Below are positions 1-7,572 of a stretch of DNA of 64,000 nucleotides, piece after piece. Made by a program: the position numbers and the translations under genes. The DNA is from JAENVU01 sp046598395 (GTDB taxonomy: Bacteria; Actinomycetota; Acidimicrobiia; IMCC26256; JAENVU01), in NCBI GenBank assembly GCA_046598395.1, contig JBKJIQ010000011.1, positions 45,363-109,362 of the forward strand, written 5' to 3'. The notes under the pieces were generated by a model that searched no databases, had not been told where the DNA came from, and saw only the letters and a program-made list of their open reading frames with translations. Numbering within the stretch: position 1 is the first letter of the stretch; each line of letters begins with the position of its first letter.

Positions 1-272
1 TTCCCGAAGGTTGGCGGGCCGACGAACTGGCGGAACCACTCGATACGGCGGGCGCGGTCTGTCCGACGCTTGCCATCTTTGGTGACGCCGACCCGTCCAC
101 CCCCGCGGATGACGTCGACGCGTTACGCGCGGCGTGGACTGGCCGCGACGATTGTGAGATCGTGGTGTACGAGGGCGCGGAGCATGGCTTCGTGCACGAC
201 CCCGATCGCCCTGCACACCGAGCCGAGGATGCGGCCGACGCGTGGCGGCGAGTCCTGACATTCCTCGAGTAA
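1..272 (+). CDS. Dienelactone hydrolase family protein, C-terminal part (5' truncated by window)
   Basis: Only the last 89 residues are inside the window; the reading frame enters at base 3 and stops at TAA 270-272. The visible part is the end of an alpha/beta hydrolase: a strand followed by GDADPSTP, which carries the likely catalytic Asp, and then GAEHGFVHDP with the likely catalytic His. This His-Gly-Phe context and the following Ala/Arg-rich helix ending in RRVLTFLE are typical of the dienelactone hydrolase family, whose nucleophile is usually Cys or Ser. The nucleophile lies outside the window, so the substrate cannot be judged. It converges on the crp-like gene. Confidence 0.8.
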   Translation, partial: PEGWRADELAEPLDTAGAVCPTLAIFGDADPSTPADDVDALRAAWTGRDDCEIVVYEGAEHGFVHDPDRPAHRAEDAADAWRRVLTFLE

Positions 273-340
273 TCCCGAATCGGAACCCCAGATCCGAAGT
301 GAGGCGATGGGGATCGCGGTCGAGCCGATGGGCCGCCGAG

Positions 341-380
341 CGGGGCCCGAGCGGCCTGCGACGTCGTCGCAAGAGCGGGA
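341..380. repeat. REP-like intergenic hairpin element, copy A
   Basis: A 40-bp stretch between two convergent genes that recurs at 4330-4371. It begins with the shared string CGGGGCCCGAGCGGCC, contains a perfect 6-bp inverted repeat TGCGAC-GTC-GTCGCA (357-371) and ends GAGCGGGA. In the other copy the same stem is GGCGAC/GTCGCC, so one base pair has changed on both sides. This looks like a small dispersed palindromic element. Confidence 0.55.
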
Positions 381-387
381 TTGCAGG

Positions 388-1053
388 TTACGGGTTGGCT
401 CTGAGTTCGAGTTGTTCGCGGTCGAGGATGCGGTAGCGGCTGCGGCCGGTGGCGACGACCCAGTCGAGGCGGACGAACATTGCGATGGCCTTGTTGACCC
501 GTTCTCGTGATGCGCCCACGAGACCCGCTAGATCTTCTTGAGTCATCGGGAGCTGGAACTCGTCGGCGTCACCGGCCAGCTCGAGCAGCCGCTTGGCGGT
601 GCGGGCGGGAACATCGAGGAACACTGCATCCGCGAGTGCTTCGTCGGTGGCCCGGAGTCGCTGGGCGAGGAGGCGCACGACCGCCCACAGAACCTCGGGC
701 CGTTCCTGGACCGCAGCCCTCACGTCGTCGTAGCTGATGCCGATCAGTTCGGTGTCGGTGAGCGCCCGGGCCTCCGCCGATCGGGAACCCCCGTCGAACA
801 GCCCCATTTCTCCGAACAGGCCGCCGTTCTCGAGCACCGCGACCATCGATTCCCGATTGTCTGATGACCGCGTGGAGATGGCGATTCGGCCGTCCAGCAC
901 CACGTACAGCTCGGAGGAGCCGTCTCCCTGGGCGAAGAGTAACTCTCCCTTGGCGACGTGACGATCGACGGCTTGCCCTCGGAGCCGCTCCACCATGTCC
1001 TCGGGCAGGGATGCGAAGAGCTCGGTCGAACTCAGGACTCGTCGGTCGGGCAC
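388..1053 (-). CDS. Crp/Fnr family transcriptional regulator
   Basis: A 221-residue protein of normal length for the Crp/Fnr family. Residues of about 10-125 form a cyclic-nucleotide-binding beta-barrel, with the glycine-rich stretch GGLFGEMGLFDGG followed by RSAEARAL matching the phosphate-binding cassette. A dimerisation helix follows, and the C-terminal winged helix contains TQEDLAGLVGASRERVNKAI, the recognition HTH. There is no N-terminal Cys cluster, so it is Crp-like rather than an Fe-S Fnr. The start is GTG at 1053, about 90 bp from divergent carD. The effector is probably cAMP or a related nucleotide, and the targets are unknown. Confidence 0.88.
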   Translation of the reverse strand: MPDRRVLSSTELFASLPEDMVERLRGQAVDRHVAKGELLFAQGDGSSELYVVLDGRIAISTRSSDNRESMVAVLENGGLFGEMGLFDGGSRSAEARALTDTELIGISYDDVRAAVQERPEVLWAVVRLLAQRLRATDEALADAVFLDVPARTAKRLLELAGDADEFQLPMTQEDLAGLVGASRERVNKAIAMFVRLDWVVATGRSRYRILDREQLELRANP

Positions 1054-1143
1054 GCCCGAAGACTATCCACGGATACGCTCGTCGGCACTGACTCCGGTAA
1101 CATCGGCGGCTCTCTCTTTTTCCTCTGTAGGAGCTCTTCGCGT

Positions 1144-1977
1144 ATGCCGTTCGATGTTGGTGACAAGGTTGTGTACCCACACCATGGTGCGGCCACGATT
1201 GAGCGGCGTGAGCGCAAGGAAGCGTTCGGCAAGAAGCAGGACTACCTGGTGCTGCGGCTCGCCTATGGCGACCTGACCCTGATGGTCCCGGCGGAGAACG
1301 CCGATCACATCGGCTTGCGTGATGTGATCAACGACGAAGAGGTCGAGGAAGTGTTCGCGGTGTTGCGTAAGAAGGAAGCGCGCATGCCCACGAACTGGTC
1401 GCGGCGCTTCAAGAACCACGTGGAGAAGCTGAAGAGCGGCGATATCTACCAAGTGGCGGAGGTCGTGCGAAACCTCACGATTCGTGAGAAGGACAAGGGG
1501 TTGTCTGCGGGTGAGAAGCGGATGCTGGCGCGGGCGCGTCAGATCCTCGTGTCCGAGCTCACGTTCGCGCTGAACGTTGATGAAGACACGGCCGAGGACA
1601 AGCTCGACGAAGTGCTCGGCAAGCCGCTGAACGTGGGTCGTCGCAGCTCGATCGATTTCGACGACGACGGCGCGCTCACCAAGCCGCCCGCGCCCTACGT
1701 TCCGCCGAAGGTGCGCAAGGCTCCGGCCAAGGCGGCGGCCAAGCCCGAGGCGAAAGCCGTGAAGGCCGCGCCGGTGGCCAAGGTGGCCGCGGCGAAGACC
1801 CCAGTGGCGAAGACCGCAGTGGCGAAGACCGCAGTGGCGAAGACCCCAGTGGCGAAGACCCCAGCGGCGAAGGTAGCCAAGAAGGCCCCCGCCAAGGCAC
1901 CGGCCAAGCATTCACCGGCGAAAGCCGTGAAGACCACGAAGGCCGTCAAAGCAACGAAGGCCACAAAAACCAAGTAA
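1144..1977 (+). CDS. carD: CarD family RNA polymerase-binding transcription factor with long basic tail
   Basis: CarD binds the RNA polymerase beta subunit and stabilises open promoter complexes, especially at rRNA promoters. The ATG at 1144 follows GTAGGAGCTC and gives MPFDVGDKVVYPHHGAATI, the conserved start of the RNAP-interaction (Tudor-like) domain. The helical DNA-binding domain continues to about residue 165. Mycobacterial CarD is about 162 residues; this protein has 277 because of a Lys/Ala/Pro-rich tail from about residue 190. The tail is partly built from 15-bp tandem repeats encoding VAKTP/VAKTA and resembles histone H1-like tails, so it probably adds non-specific DNA affinity. A hairpin follows the stop. 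Confidence 0.95.
   Translation: MPFDVGDKVVYPHHGAATIERRERKEAFGKKQDYLVLRLAYGDLTLMVPAENADHIGLRDVINDEEVEEVFAVLRKKEARMPTNWSRRFKNHVEKLKSGDIYQVAEVVRNLTIREKDKGLSAGEKRMLARARQILVSELTFALNVDEDTAEDKLDEVLGKPLNVGRRSSIDFDDDGALTKPPAPYVPPKVRKAPAKAAAKPEAKAVKAAPVAKVAAAKTPVAKTAVAKTAVAKTPVAKTPAAKVAKKAPAKAPAKHSPAKAVKTTKAVKATKATKTK
1786..1875 (+). repeat. 15-bp tandem repeats in carD tail
   Basis: Four near-identical 15-bp units (CCAGTGGCGAAGACC and variants) lie at 1801-1860, flanked by a degenerate unit on each side. They are in frame and encode a five-residue VAKT(P/A) period. Such arrays change copy number easily, so tail length is likely to vary between strains. Confidence 0.85.
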
Positions 1978-1986
1978 GGCCGTTCC

Positions 1987-2012
1987 GACTGCTTCTCCAT
2001 GACGAAGCAGTC
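1987..2012 (+). terminator. Hairpin after carD
   Basis: A perfect 9-bp inverted repeat, GACTGCTTC and GAAGCAGTC, with an 8-nt loop starts 10 bases after the carD stop. No T-run follows, so termination may be weak. Its position argues against translation of the next gene starting at GTG 2016, three bases after the stem. Confidence 0.55.
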
Positions 2013-2057
2013 AAGGTGACTGCTCCGCGCGCCGATTCAAACGGGCGGAGGGTCATC

Positions 2058-3170
2058 GTGTTCGTCGAAATCACGCGTCTTTTTACCGTCGTGCTGTTCA
2101 CCGCGCTCGGATTCATGGTGGGCCGAGACGTTGGCGTGTCGGATCACTTCGCGGCCACGTTCGGGATGGTGGGGTGCCTCTCCGGCTACTTGATCGGCGG
2201 ACTGTTGGGCCGGCTGCTCGAACGGGCGGTTGGGGTAGCGGAACGCAAGTCCGACCGCGTGCCGATTCCCCAGCTGCTCGCCGGGATCTTGGGCGGTGCC
2301 GTGGGTGGTGTTGCGGGCGTGGCGATCGCGATACCGGTGGTCTTGTATCTCAGCCCGGAACTCGGATTGCCCGCCGCGGGGATCGTCCTGTGGTTGTGCC
2401 TGTACCTGGGCTATCGGGTTGCATCGCGCCGCACCGAGGAACTGTTCGCAATGGCGGGACTCTCCACCCGTCCGTTGGTGCGCGCCCGTGCCTATGACGA
2501 CGCCGACGGCTTCGTGGTTGACTCCTCGGCGGTTATGGATGCCCAGCTGTTGCCGTTGTCGCGATCGGGCTTGTTCCGTGACGATCTCCTCGTGCCTCGG
2601 TTCATTCTCGACGAGTTGCAGGGGATGGCCGACGCGGGGGACGAACGTTCGCGTCGCGCGAAGCGCGGGCTCGAGACGCTGGAAGTGCTGCGCGCGGAGG
2701 CGCCGAACCGCGTGTACATCCTCGATGATGAGGTTCCCGAGATTGCCGAGGTCGACGCGAAGTTGGTGGCACTCGCGCGTCGCCTCCAGCTGCGGTTGCT
2801 CACGAACGATCTCAACCTCGCGAGCATCGCCGAACTCCAAGGTGTGGTGACGGTCGTCCCGCGGCGGCTCGCCGCTGATCTCGCGCCGGGATTGGTCGCG
2901 GGCGAAACGATTGAGGTCATGCTGAACCGGATCGGGCGTCACGAAGGGCAGGGCGTTGGCTTCCTCGAGGACGGATCGATGGTGGTGGTAAACGGCGGTG
3001 CCGACCTGGTGGATGCAGGGCCGATGTCGTTCGTCGTTTCGTCCATCGTGCCCACGAGTGCAGGCCGGATCGTGTTTGCCCGGTTGCAGGACACACGCCG
3101 ACCCGAACCGACGCCCGGCACGGCCATGCCCTTGGTCACGGCCGTGGGTGAGCCCGGTGCGCCATCATGA
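2058..3170 (+). CDS. Membrane PIN/TRAM domain protein (putative RNase)
   Basis: Predicted RNase anchored in the membrane. The N-terminal 130 residues hold about four hydrophobic segments (starting FVEITRLFTVVLFTALGF). A PIN domain follows from about residue 150, beginning FVVDSSAVMDAQLL with the first acidic residue and including later acidic positions in DAKLVALARRL and LLTNDLNL. A C-terminal TRAM domain occupies roughly residues 280-340 (GETIEVMLNRIGRHEGQGVGFLEDG). This matches the YacL-type family that commonly sits between carD and ispD. I chose GTG 2058 because GGAGGG lies just upstream; GTG 2016 is also in frame but has a poor site and abuts a hairpin. Confidence 0.85.
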   Translation: MFVEITRLFTVVLFTALGFMVGRDVGVSDHFAATFGMVGCLSGYLIGGLLGRLLERAVGVAERKSDRVPIPQLLAGILGGAVGGVAGVAIAIPVVLYLSPELGLPAAGIVLWLCLYLGYRVASRRTEELFAMAGLSTRPLVRARAYDDADGFVVDSSAVMDAQLLPLSRSGLFRDDLLVPRFILDELQGMADAGDERSRRAKRGLETLEVLRAEAPNRVYILDDEVPEIAEVDAKLVALARRLQLRLLTNDLNLASIAELQGVVTVVPRRLAADLAPGLVAGETIEVMLNRIGRHEGQGVGFLEDGSMVVVNGGADLVDAGPMSFVVSSIVPTSAGRIVFARLQDTRRPEPTPGTAMPLVTAVGEPGAPS

Positions 3171-3174
3171 ACCG

Positions 3175-3816
3175 ATGTCAGTCTGGGCCATCGTGGTTGC
3201 TGCCGGAAGTGGCGAGCGGTTTGGCGGCCCGAAACAACTGATGGTCCTGGCCGGCCGGCGGGTGGTTGACCGCTCGGTGGCCGCGGCTGCGGCGTCGTGT
3301 GACGGCGTGGTGGTGGTGGTGCCGGCCGGAACCGCCTGGGAGATCCCGAATGCGATTGCCGTGGCCGGTGGCGCTACTCGATCGGATTCGGTTCGAGCGG
3401 GGCTCACCGCAGTACCGACCGATGCCACGATCATCGTGGTGCATGACGCGGCTCGCCCGCTTGCCGACCGTCCGCTGTTCGATGCCGTCATCGGTGCCGT
3501 GCGTGACGGCGCGGATGGTGCGGTGCCGGGCTTGGCGATTGCCGACACCGTGAAAGAAGTACGCGACGATGTGGTGGTCGCCACGGTCCCGCGCGAGAAG
3601 CTGGTGACCGTGCAAACCCCGCAGGCCTTTCGGGCGCCCGTCCTCCGATCCGCGCACGCGGCCGGAGCGGAGGGAACCGACGACGCGGCCGTCGTCGAAG
3701 CCATTGGCGCTCGGGTGGTCGTGGTGGCGGGACGGTCCGAGAACGTGAAGATCACCACTCCCGAGGATCTCGCACGCGCCGAGTCGTGGTTGACCGAGCC
3801 GGAGCCACCTCGATGA
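3175..3816 (+). CDS. ispD: 2-C-methyl-D-erythritol 4-phosphate cytidylyltransferase
   Basis: IspD joins MEP to CTP to give CDP-ME in the non-mevalonate isoprenoid pathway. The 213-residue protein starts with AIVVAAGSGERFGGPKQL, the CTP-binding loop of this nucleotidyltransferase fold. It also shows VHDAARPL and TVQTPQAF, both conserved in IspD. ATG 3175 lies four bases after the stop of the PIN/TRAM gene. The 3' end overlaps ispF by ATGA, so the two are translationally coupled; the carD-PIN-ispD-ispF order is widespread in actinobacteria. Confidence 0.95.
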   Translation: MSVWAIVVAAGSGERFGGPKQLMVLAGRRVVDRSVAAAAASCDGVVVVVPAGTAWEIPNAIAVAGGATRSDSVRAGLTAVPTDATIIVVHDAARPLADRPLFDAVIGAVRDGADGAVPGLAIADTVKEVRDDVVVATVPREKLVTVQTPQAFRAPVLRSAHAAGAEGTDDAAVVEAIGARVVVVAGRSENVKITTPEDLARAESWLTEPEPPR

Positions 3817-4307
3817 TGCGGGTTGGACTCGGATACGACGTGCATCCCTTCGGGACCGACGGCGTGCTCGTGATCGGCGGAGTCGTGATCGATGGCACGC
3901 CGGCGCTCGTCGGGCACTCTGATGCTGACGTCGTCGCGCACGCGGTGGCCGACGCGCTGCTCGGTCCCGCGGGCTTGCCCGACCTCGGAGAACTGTTCCC
4001 GGCCTCGGACCCCGTGTTCGCCGGGGCGTCGTCGATCGGGTTGCTCGCCCAGGTTGCGATCGAGGTCGCGGCCGCGGGCTGGTGGGTGGGCAACGTCGAC
4101 GTCGTGATCGCGGCCGAACGGCCCCGGCTCGGTCCACACCGTCTGGCCATGGCCGCGAACGTGGCCGCGGCCTTGGCGGCGGCTCGTGAACCCGGCACCG
4201 AAGGTCTCCACGTATCCGTGGGCCCCAAGCGCGGCGAAGGCCTGGGCTTTGTTGGGAGAGCCGAGGGAATCGCGGCCTGGGCGGTCGCGCTGTTGGAACG
4301 CATCTGA
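3813..4307 (+). CDS. ispF: 2-C-methyl-D-erythritol 2,4-cyclodiphosphate synthase
   Basis: IspF cyclises CDP-ME 2-phosphate to MEcPP with loss of CMP. The 164-residue protein opens RVGLGYDVHPFG, with the metal-binding Asp and His, and continues GHSDADVVAHAVADALLG, with the third ligand His. The start codon overlaps the ispD stop as ATGA. The usual VKATTTE-LGF segment near the CMP phosphate reads VGPKRGEGLGF here, so the Thr triplet is absent while the Glu is kept. The last 45 bases of the gene are duplicated about 119 bp downstream. Confidence 0.94.
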   Translation: MMRVGLGYDVHPFGTDGVLVIGGVVIDGTPALVGHSDADVVAHAVADALLGPAGLPDLGELFPASDPVFAGASSIGLLAQVAIEVAAAGWWVGNVDVVIAAERPRLGPHRLAMAANVAAALAAAREPGTEGLHVSVGPKRGEGLGFVGRAEGIAAWAVALLERI

Positions 4308-4434
4308 TTTGGAGCAGACCGCTCGGAGGCGGGGCCCGAGCGGCCCGGCGACGCAGTCGCCATGAGCGGGAAGCCAGAGCCGAGGGAATCGCGGCCTGGG
4401 CTGTCGCGCTGTTGGAACACATCTGTTTTGGAGC
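4257..4434 (+). repeat. Direct duplication of the ispF 3' end
   Basis: Bases 4257-4315 and 4376-4434 match at 56 of 59 positions. The first copy spans the last residues and stop of ispF; the second lies in the 160-bp gap before cysS and carries two changes in the coding part, while its third change removes the TGA (TCTGATTTG becomes TCTGTTTTG). The spacer between them contains hairpin element copy B. Confidence 0.85.
4330..4371. repeat. REP-like intergenic hairpin element, copy B
   Basis: Second copy of the element at 341-380. It shares CGGGGCCCGAGCGGCC and the terminal GAGCGGGA, and contains the perfect stem GGCGAC-GCA-GTCGCC at 4347-4361. The stem differs from copy A at both partners of the closing pair, so pairing is preserved. 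Confidence 0.55.
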
Positions 4435-4469
4435 GGGGCGGGAACGAGGCGCACCGGTAGCCTCAGACG

Positions 4470-5837
4470 ATGGTGCGGATCTTCGACTCTTTGGCGAAAC
4501 GCGAGGTCGAGCTGTCGCCTCGGGTCGTCGGACAGGTGTCGATGTACGTCTGTGGGCCGACCGTCTACGACGTTCCTCACGTGGGCCACGGTCGTACCGC
4601 GCTCGTGTACGACGTCATTCGCCGCTACCTCGAGTGGAACGGCAATACCGTGACGTTCGTGGGCAACGTGACCAATGTGGAAGACAAGATCATCGCTCGG
4701 GCCGCCGCCGAGGGCACCAGCGAGCGCGAGCTCGCGGATCGTTATGAGGCCACCTACTGGGCGGAACTCGACCGGCTCAACGTTCGGCGGCCCGACGCAG
4801 TGCCGCGCGCCACGGAGTTCATCTCCCAGATGGTCGACCTCATCCGCGAACTCATCGCGGCCGGGCACGCGTATGAGATCGAGGGTGAAGGTGTCTATTT
4901 CTCGGTGGGTTCGTTCGAGCAGTACGGCGATCTATCGGGTCGTCGAGTCGCGGATCTCGTCGAGAACGCCGGGGCGCGGGTCGAGGTCGACGAGCGGAAG
5001 CGCAGCCCGGTTGACTTCGCGGTGTGGAAGGCTGCGAAGCCGGGCGAACCGGATTGGGAATCGCCGTGGGGACCGGGGCGTCCGGGTTGGCACATCGAGT
5101 GCTCCGCGATGTCGCTGGAGCTGCTCGGAGATGGCTTCGATCTCCATGGCGGGGGTGACGATCTCGTCTTTCCCCATCACGAGAACGAACGGGCCCAGGC
5201 CGAAGCTGCGGGTCACCCGTTCGCCCGCCATTGGATCCACTCCGGGATGGTGATGGTCGGGGCTCAGAAGATGGGGAAGTCACTCGATAACTTCACGACC
5301 CTCGGCGCGGCCATCGACGAGTTCGGCGCGGCCGCCTTCCGGCTCGCGGTGCTCCAGGTCCACTACCGATCGCAGATGGAACTCACCGCGAACGAACTTG
5401 AACCGGCGAGGAAGGCGATGCAACGCGTCGACGACCTCGTGCGGCGCGCCGAGCGCCACGGCCTGGAACTGGGAACTTCTGATCCACTGACCGTGGCCGC
5501 GTTTCGCGCCGCGATGGACGATGACTTCGGGATGCCAGGGGCGATCGCGGCGGTATTCGATGCGGTTCGCGCCGCGAACTCGGCGCTGGACGCGGGTGAC
5601 GAGCCGGGCGCGGTCGGCCTCGTGAGCGCGGTGATCGAACTGGTCGACGTGCTCGGTTTCCCGAGGGCCACCACGACGCGTGCAGACGATGCCGACGAGA
5701 TCGATGCGCTGGTGCAGGCTCGCAACGACGCTCGCTCCACTCGCGACTTCGCGGCGGCCGATTCGATCCGCGATGAACTCGCCACGCGCGGCATCGTGAT
5801 CGAAGACACCGCGACCGGTTCGGTCTGGCACCGATGA
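4470..5837 (+). CDS. cysS: Cysteinyl-tRNA synthetase
   Basis: Charges tRNA-Cys with cysteine. At 455 residues it has the usual CysS length. YVCGPTVYDVPHVGHGRT carries the first zinc-ligand Cys and the HIGH-type signature (HVGH). GWHIECSAMS and GGGDDLVFPHHENE supply the other zinc ligands and substrate pocket. KMGKSLDN replaces the usual KMSKSLGN, a mild oddity in the ATP-binding loop. A DALR-type anticodon-binding region follows, which argues against the shorter mycothiol ligase MshC. Its stop overlaps the rlmB start by ATGA. Confidence 0.93.
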   Translation: MVRIFDSLAKREVELSPRVVGQVSMYVCGPTVYDVPHVGHGRTALVYDVIRRYLEWNGNTVTFVGNVTNVEDKIIARAAAEGTSERELADRYEATYWAELDRLNVRRPDAVPRATEFISQMVDLIRELIAAGHAYEIEGEGVYFSVGSFEQYGDLSGRRVADLVENAGARVEVDERKRSPVDFAVWKAAKPGEPDWESPWGPGRPGWHIECSAMSLELLGDGFDLHGGGDDLVFPHHENERAQAEAAGHPFARHWIHSGMVMVGAQKMGKSLDNFTTLGAAIDEFGAAAFRLAVLQVHYRSQMELTANELEPARKAMQRVDDLVRRAERHGLELGTSDPLTVAAFRAAMDDDFGMPGAIAAVFDAVRAANSALDAGDEPGAVGLVSAVIELVDVLGFPRATTTRADDADEIDALVQARNDARSTRDFAAADSIRDELATRGIVIEDTATGSVWHR

Positions 5838-6757
5838 CGCGCGGCAAGCAACAGCCCCCACCCCCGAAGAAGCGAACCGGCCGTGACCAGAGAAGCGGAG
5901 GCGAGCCGCGAGGCAGCGTCCCGACCCGCGGGTCGCGGTCATCCGAGCGAACGAGCAGTCAAGGTGCGCCGGAGCGCAGCTCCCGGGACAGCTCTCGGGG
6001 GTCGAGTCATCAAAGCAGCGATGACTTGGGCGGCGACCAAGTTGAAGGGTTTCATTCCGTTCGGGAGTTGTTGCGCGCCGGCAAGCGATCGGTGCGCGAG
6101 GTCTGGGTCGTCGAACGCGCCAATGGCGCAGCGGAGATCGAAGCGCTGGCGTTCGACGCAGGTATCCGAGTGCGGCGCGTGTCTCCGGATCAGCTCGAGG
6201 ATCGCGCGCGATCTGAGGCCCCCCAAGGTGTGTTGGCGCGCACGGAAGCGGTCGCGCCGGCACGCGTCGATGATCTGCTTGCGGCGCCCGATGCGTTTCT
6301 CGTGGCGGTCGATGGCGTCACCGATCCCGGAAACCTCGGCGCGATTCTTCGCACCGCGGAAACCGCGGGCGTGACGGGCTTGGTCATGCCCCGCCACCGC
6401 GCCGCACGCCTCGGCCCCACGGCCCTCAAAGCGGCGGCCGGAGCCGTGGAGTACCTCCCGATCGCGTCGGTTGGGGGTATCCCCACCTTCCTTGATCAAG
6501 CTCGACGCGCGGGCGTCTGGACGGTAGGGCTCGACGCCGGTGGGACCACCACGGTCAATGATTTGGCCGTTGCCGATGGCCCCGTCGTCATTGTGCTCGG
6601 CGCCGAAGGTCGAGGCCTCTCTCGGCTGACCGGGGAACGGTGCGACGTGATCGCCTCGATTCCTTTGCATGGTCGACTCGAGAGCCTGAATGTCTCTGCT
6701 GCCGCCGCGATTGCCTTGCACGCCGTCGCCGCTCGCCGCCGTCTCAGTGGTCGGTGA
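5834..6757 (+). CDS. rlmB: TrmH/SpoU family rRNA 2'-O-methyltransferase (RlmB-like)
   Basis: Probable 23S rRNA G2251 2'-O-ribose methyltransferase. After a basic, Ser/Arg/Gly-rich N-terminal extension of about 75 residues comes the substrate-binding domain (EGFHSVRELLRAGKRSVREV). The SPOUT knot domain follows, with AVDGVTDPGNLGAILRTAE, VIVLGAEGRGLSRLT and IPLHGRLESLNVSAAAAIAL, the three conserved motifs. The cysS-rlmB overlap (ATGA) is a common actinobacterial arrangement. The low-complexity extension is not required by the family and may help RNA binding. The exact target base is inferred from the family. Confidence 0.92.
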   Translation: MTRGKQQPPPPKKRTGRDQRSGGEPRGSVPTRGSRSSERTSSQGAPERSSRDSSRGSSHQSSDDLGGDQVEGFHSVRELLRAGKRSVREVWVVERANGAAEIEALAFDAGIRVRRVSPDQLEDRARSEAPQGVLARTEAVAPARVDDLLAAPDAFLVAVDGVTDPGNLGAILRTAETAGVTGLVMPRHRAARLGPTALKAAAGAVEYLPIASVGGIPTFLDQARRAGVWTVGLDAGGTTTVNDLAVADGPVVIVLGAEGRGLSRLTGERCDVIASIPLHGRLESLNVSAAAAIALHAVAARRRLSGR

Positions 6758-6781
6758 CCGGGCTTGTAGCCTCTGCGCTTC

Positions 6782-6857
6782 GCCGGAGTAGCTCAGTTGG
6801 TAGAGCAGCGGTTTTGTAAACCGCAGGTCGTCGGTTCGATCCCGGCCTCCGGCTCCA
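6782..6857 (+). tRNA. tRNA-Thr (anticodon TGT)
   Basis: A full cloverleaf can be drawn: acceptor GCCGGAG paired with CTCCGGC, D arm GCTC...GAGC, anticodon stem GCGGT/ACCGC with loop TTTGTAA giving anticodon TGT, T arm GTCGG-TTCGATC-CCGGC, discriminator T and an encoded CCA. It reads ACA threonine codons. Confidence 0.95.
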
Positions 6858-6993
6858 CGTCGGGTTCCGCGGGGCGGCTCCACCCGTTGGTACATGAGAG
6901 CCGATAGGGTCGAGCAGTCAGGGTCGAGCTCCCCGGACGCGTTGATCGAGTGATCGGTTGCGTCACCGGGGCCGGTATTTCGAGGCACGTGTG

Positions 6994-7542
6994 ATGGACG
7001 ATTCCGATGAGTTCCCGGGTGAGGGCAGCGGCCGTCGACGGCCACCCCGACCCAAGAGTGCGGCCGGGTTCAGCGCGGCCCGCGGCGCCGGCTTGGTGGC
7101 GCTGGCCGTGATCGTCGGCATCGTGTTGCTCAACGCGATCGACGATGGCAACGACGGTCAAGTGGGCGATGGCGGCGGTAGCTCTACCTCCACCACGACC
7201 ACCACGTTGGCGACGGGCACCGGAGGGTCGTCGAGTACTTCGTCCACCACGAAGACCTTGCCGGTGGCGGCGCCGGCCCAGATCACGGTGAGGGTGCTCA
7301 ACGGTGCCGGTGTCGACGGAGTCGCGAGCACGCTGACCAACACGTTGAAGGCAAAGGGCTACCAGACGCTGCCCGCCACGAACGCGCCGGTCCGGAAAGG
7401 GACGGTCGTCTTCGCCAAATCCGGCAAGACTGGTGAATGTACGACGGTCGCCACGTCGGTTCCCGGCGCCAAGGTGCAGCCGATGCCCGCGCCGATCCCG
7501 GGCGGTACCGAAGCGGACTGCATCGTCGTGCTCGGTAGCTGA
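6994..7542 (+). CDS. Membrane-anchored LytR_C domain protein
   Basis: A 182-residue protein with a cytoplasmic N-terminal stretch rich in Arg and Pro, one transmembrane helix at about residues 33-50 (GLVALAVIVGIVLLNAI), a Ser/Thr/Gly linker and a C-terminal LytR_C domain (ITVRVLNGAGVDGVASTL to the end). LytR_C domains occur alone or behind LytR-CpsA-Psr enzymes and are thought to act at the cell envelope. No catalytic LCP domain is present. ATG 6994 is preferred, though GTG 6991 is adjacent and in frame. It lies just downstream of tRNA-Thr. Confidence 0.82.
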   Translation: MDDSDEFPGEGSGRRRPPRPKSAAGFSAARGAGLVALAVIVGIVLLNAIDDGNDGQVGDGGGSSTSTTTTTLATGTGGSSSTSSTTKTLPVAAPAQITVRVLNGAGVDGVASTLTNTLKAKGYQTLPATNAPVRKGTVVFAKSGKTGECTTVATSVPGAKVQPMPAPIPGGTEADCIVVLGS

Positions 7543-7572
7543 CGTTCCACCGATTTTGTTCGGCCGGAGTTG

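Noticed and set aside
2016..2057. GTG 2016 as start of the PIN/TRAM gene
   Set aside because: It lies three bases after a 9-bp hairpin and lacks a Shine-Dalgarno; GTG 2058 has GGAGGG.
4470..5837. Mycothiol ligase MshC instead of CysS
   Set aside because: Length and the C-terminal DALR-type region match CysS; MshC is shorter and lacks it.
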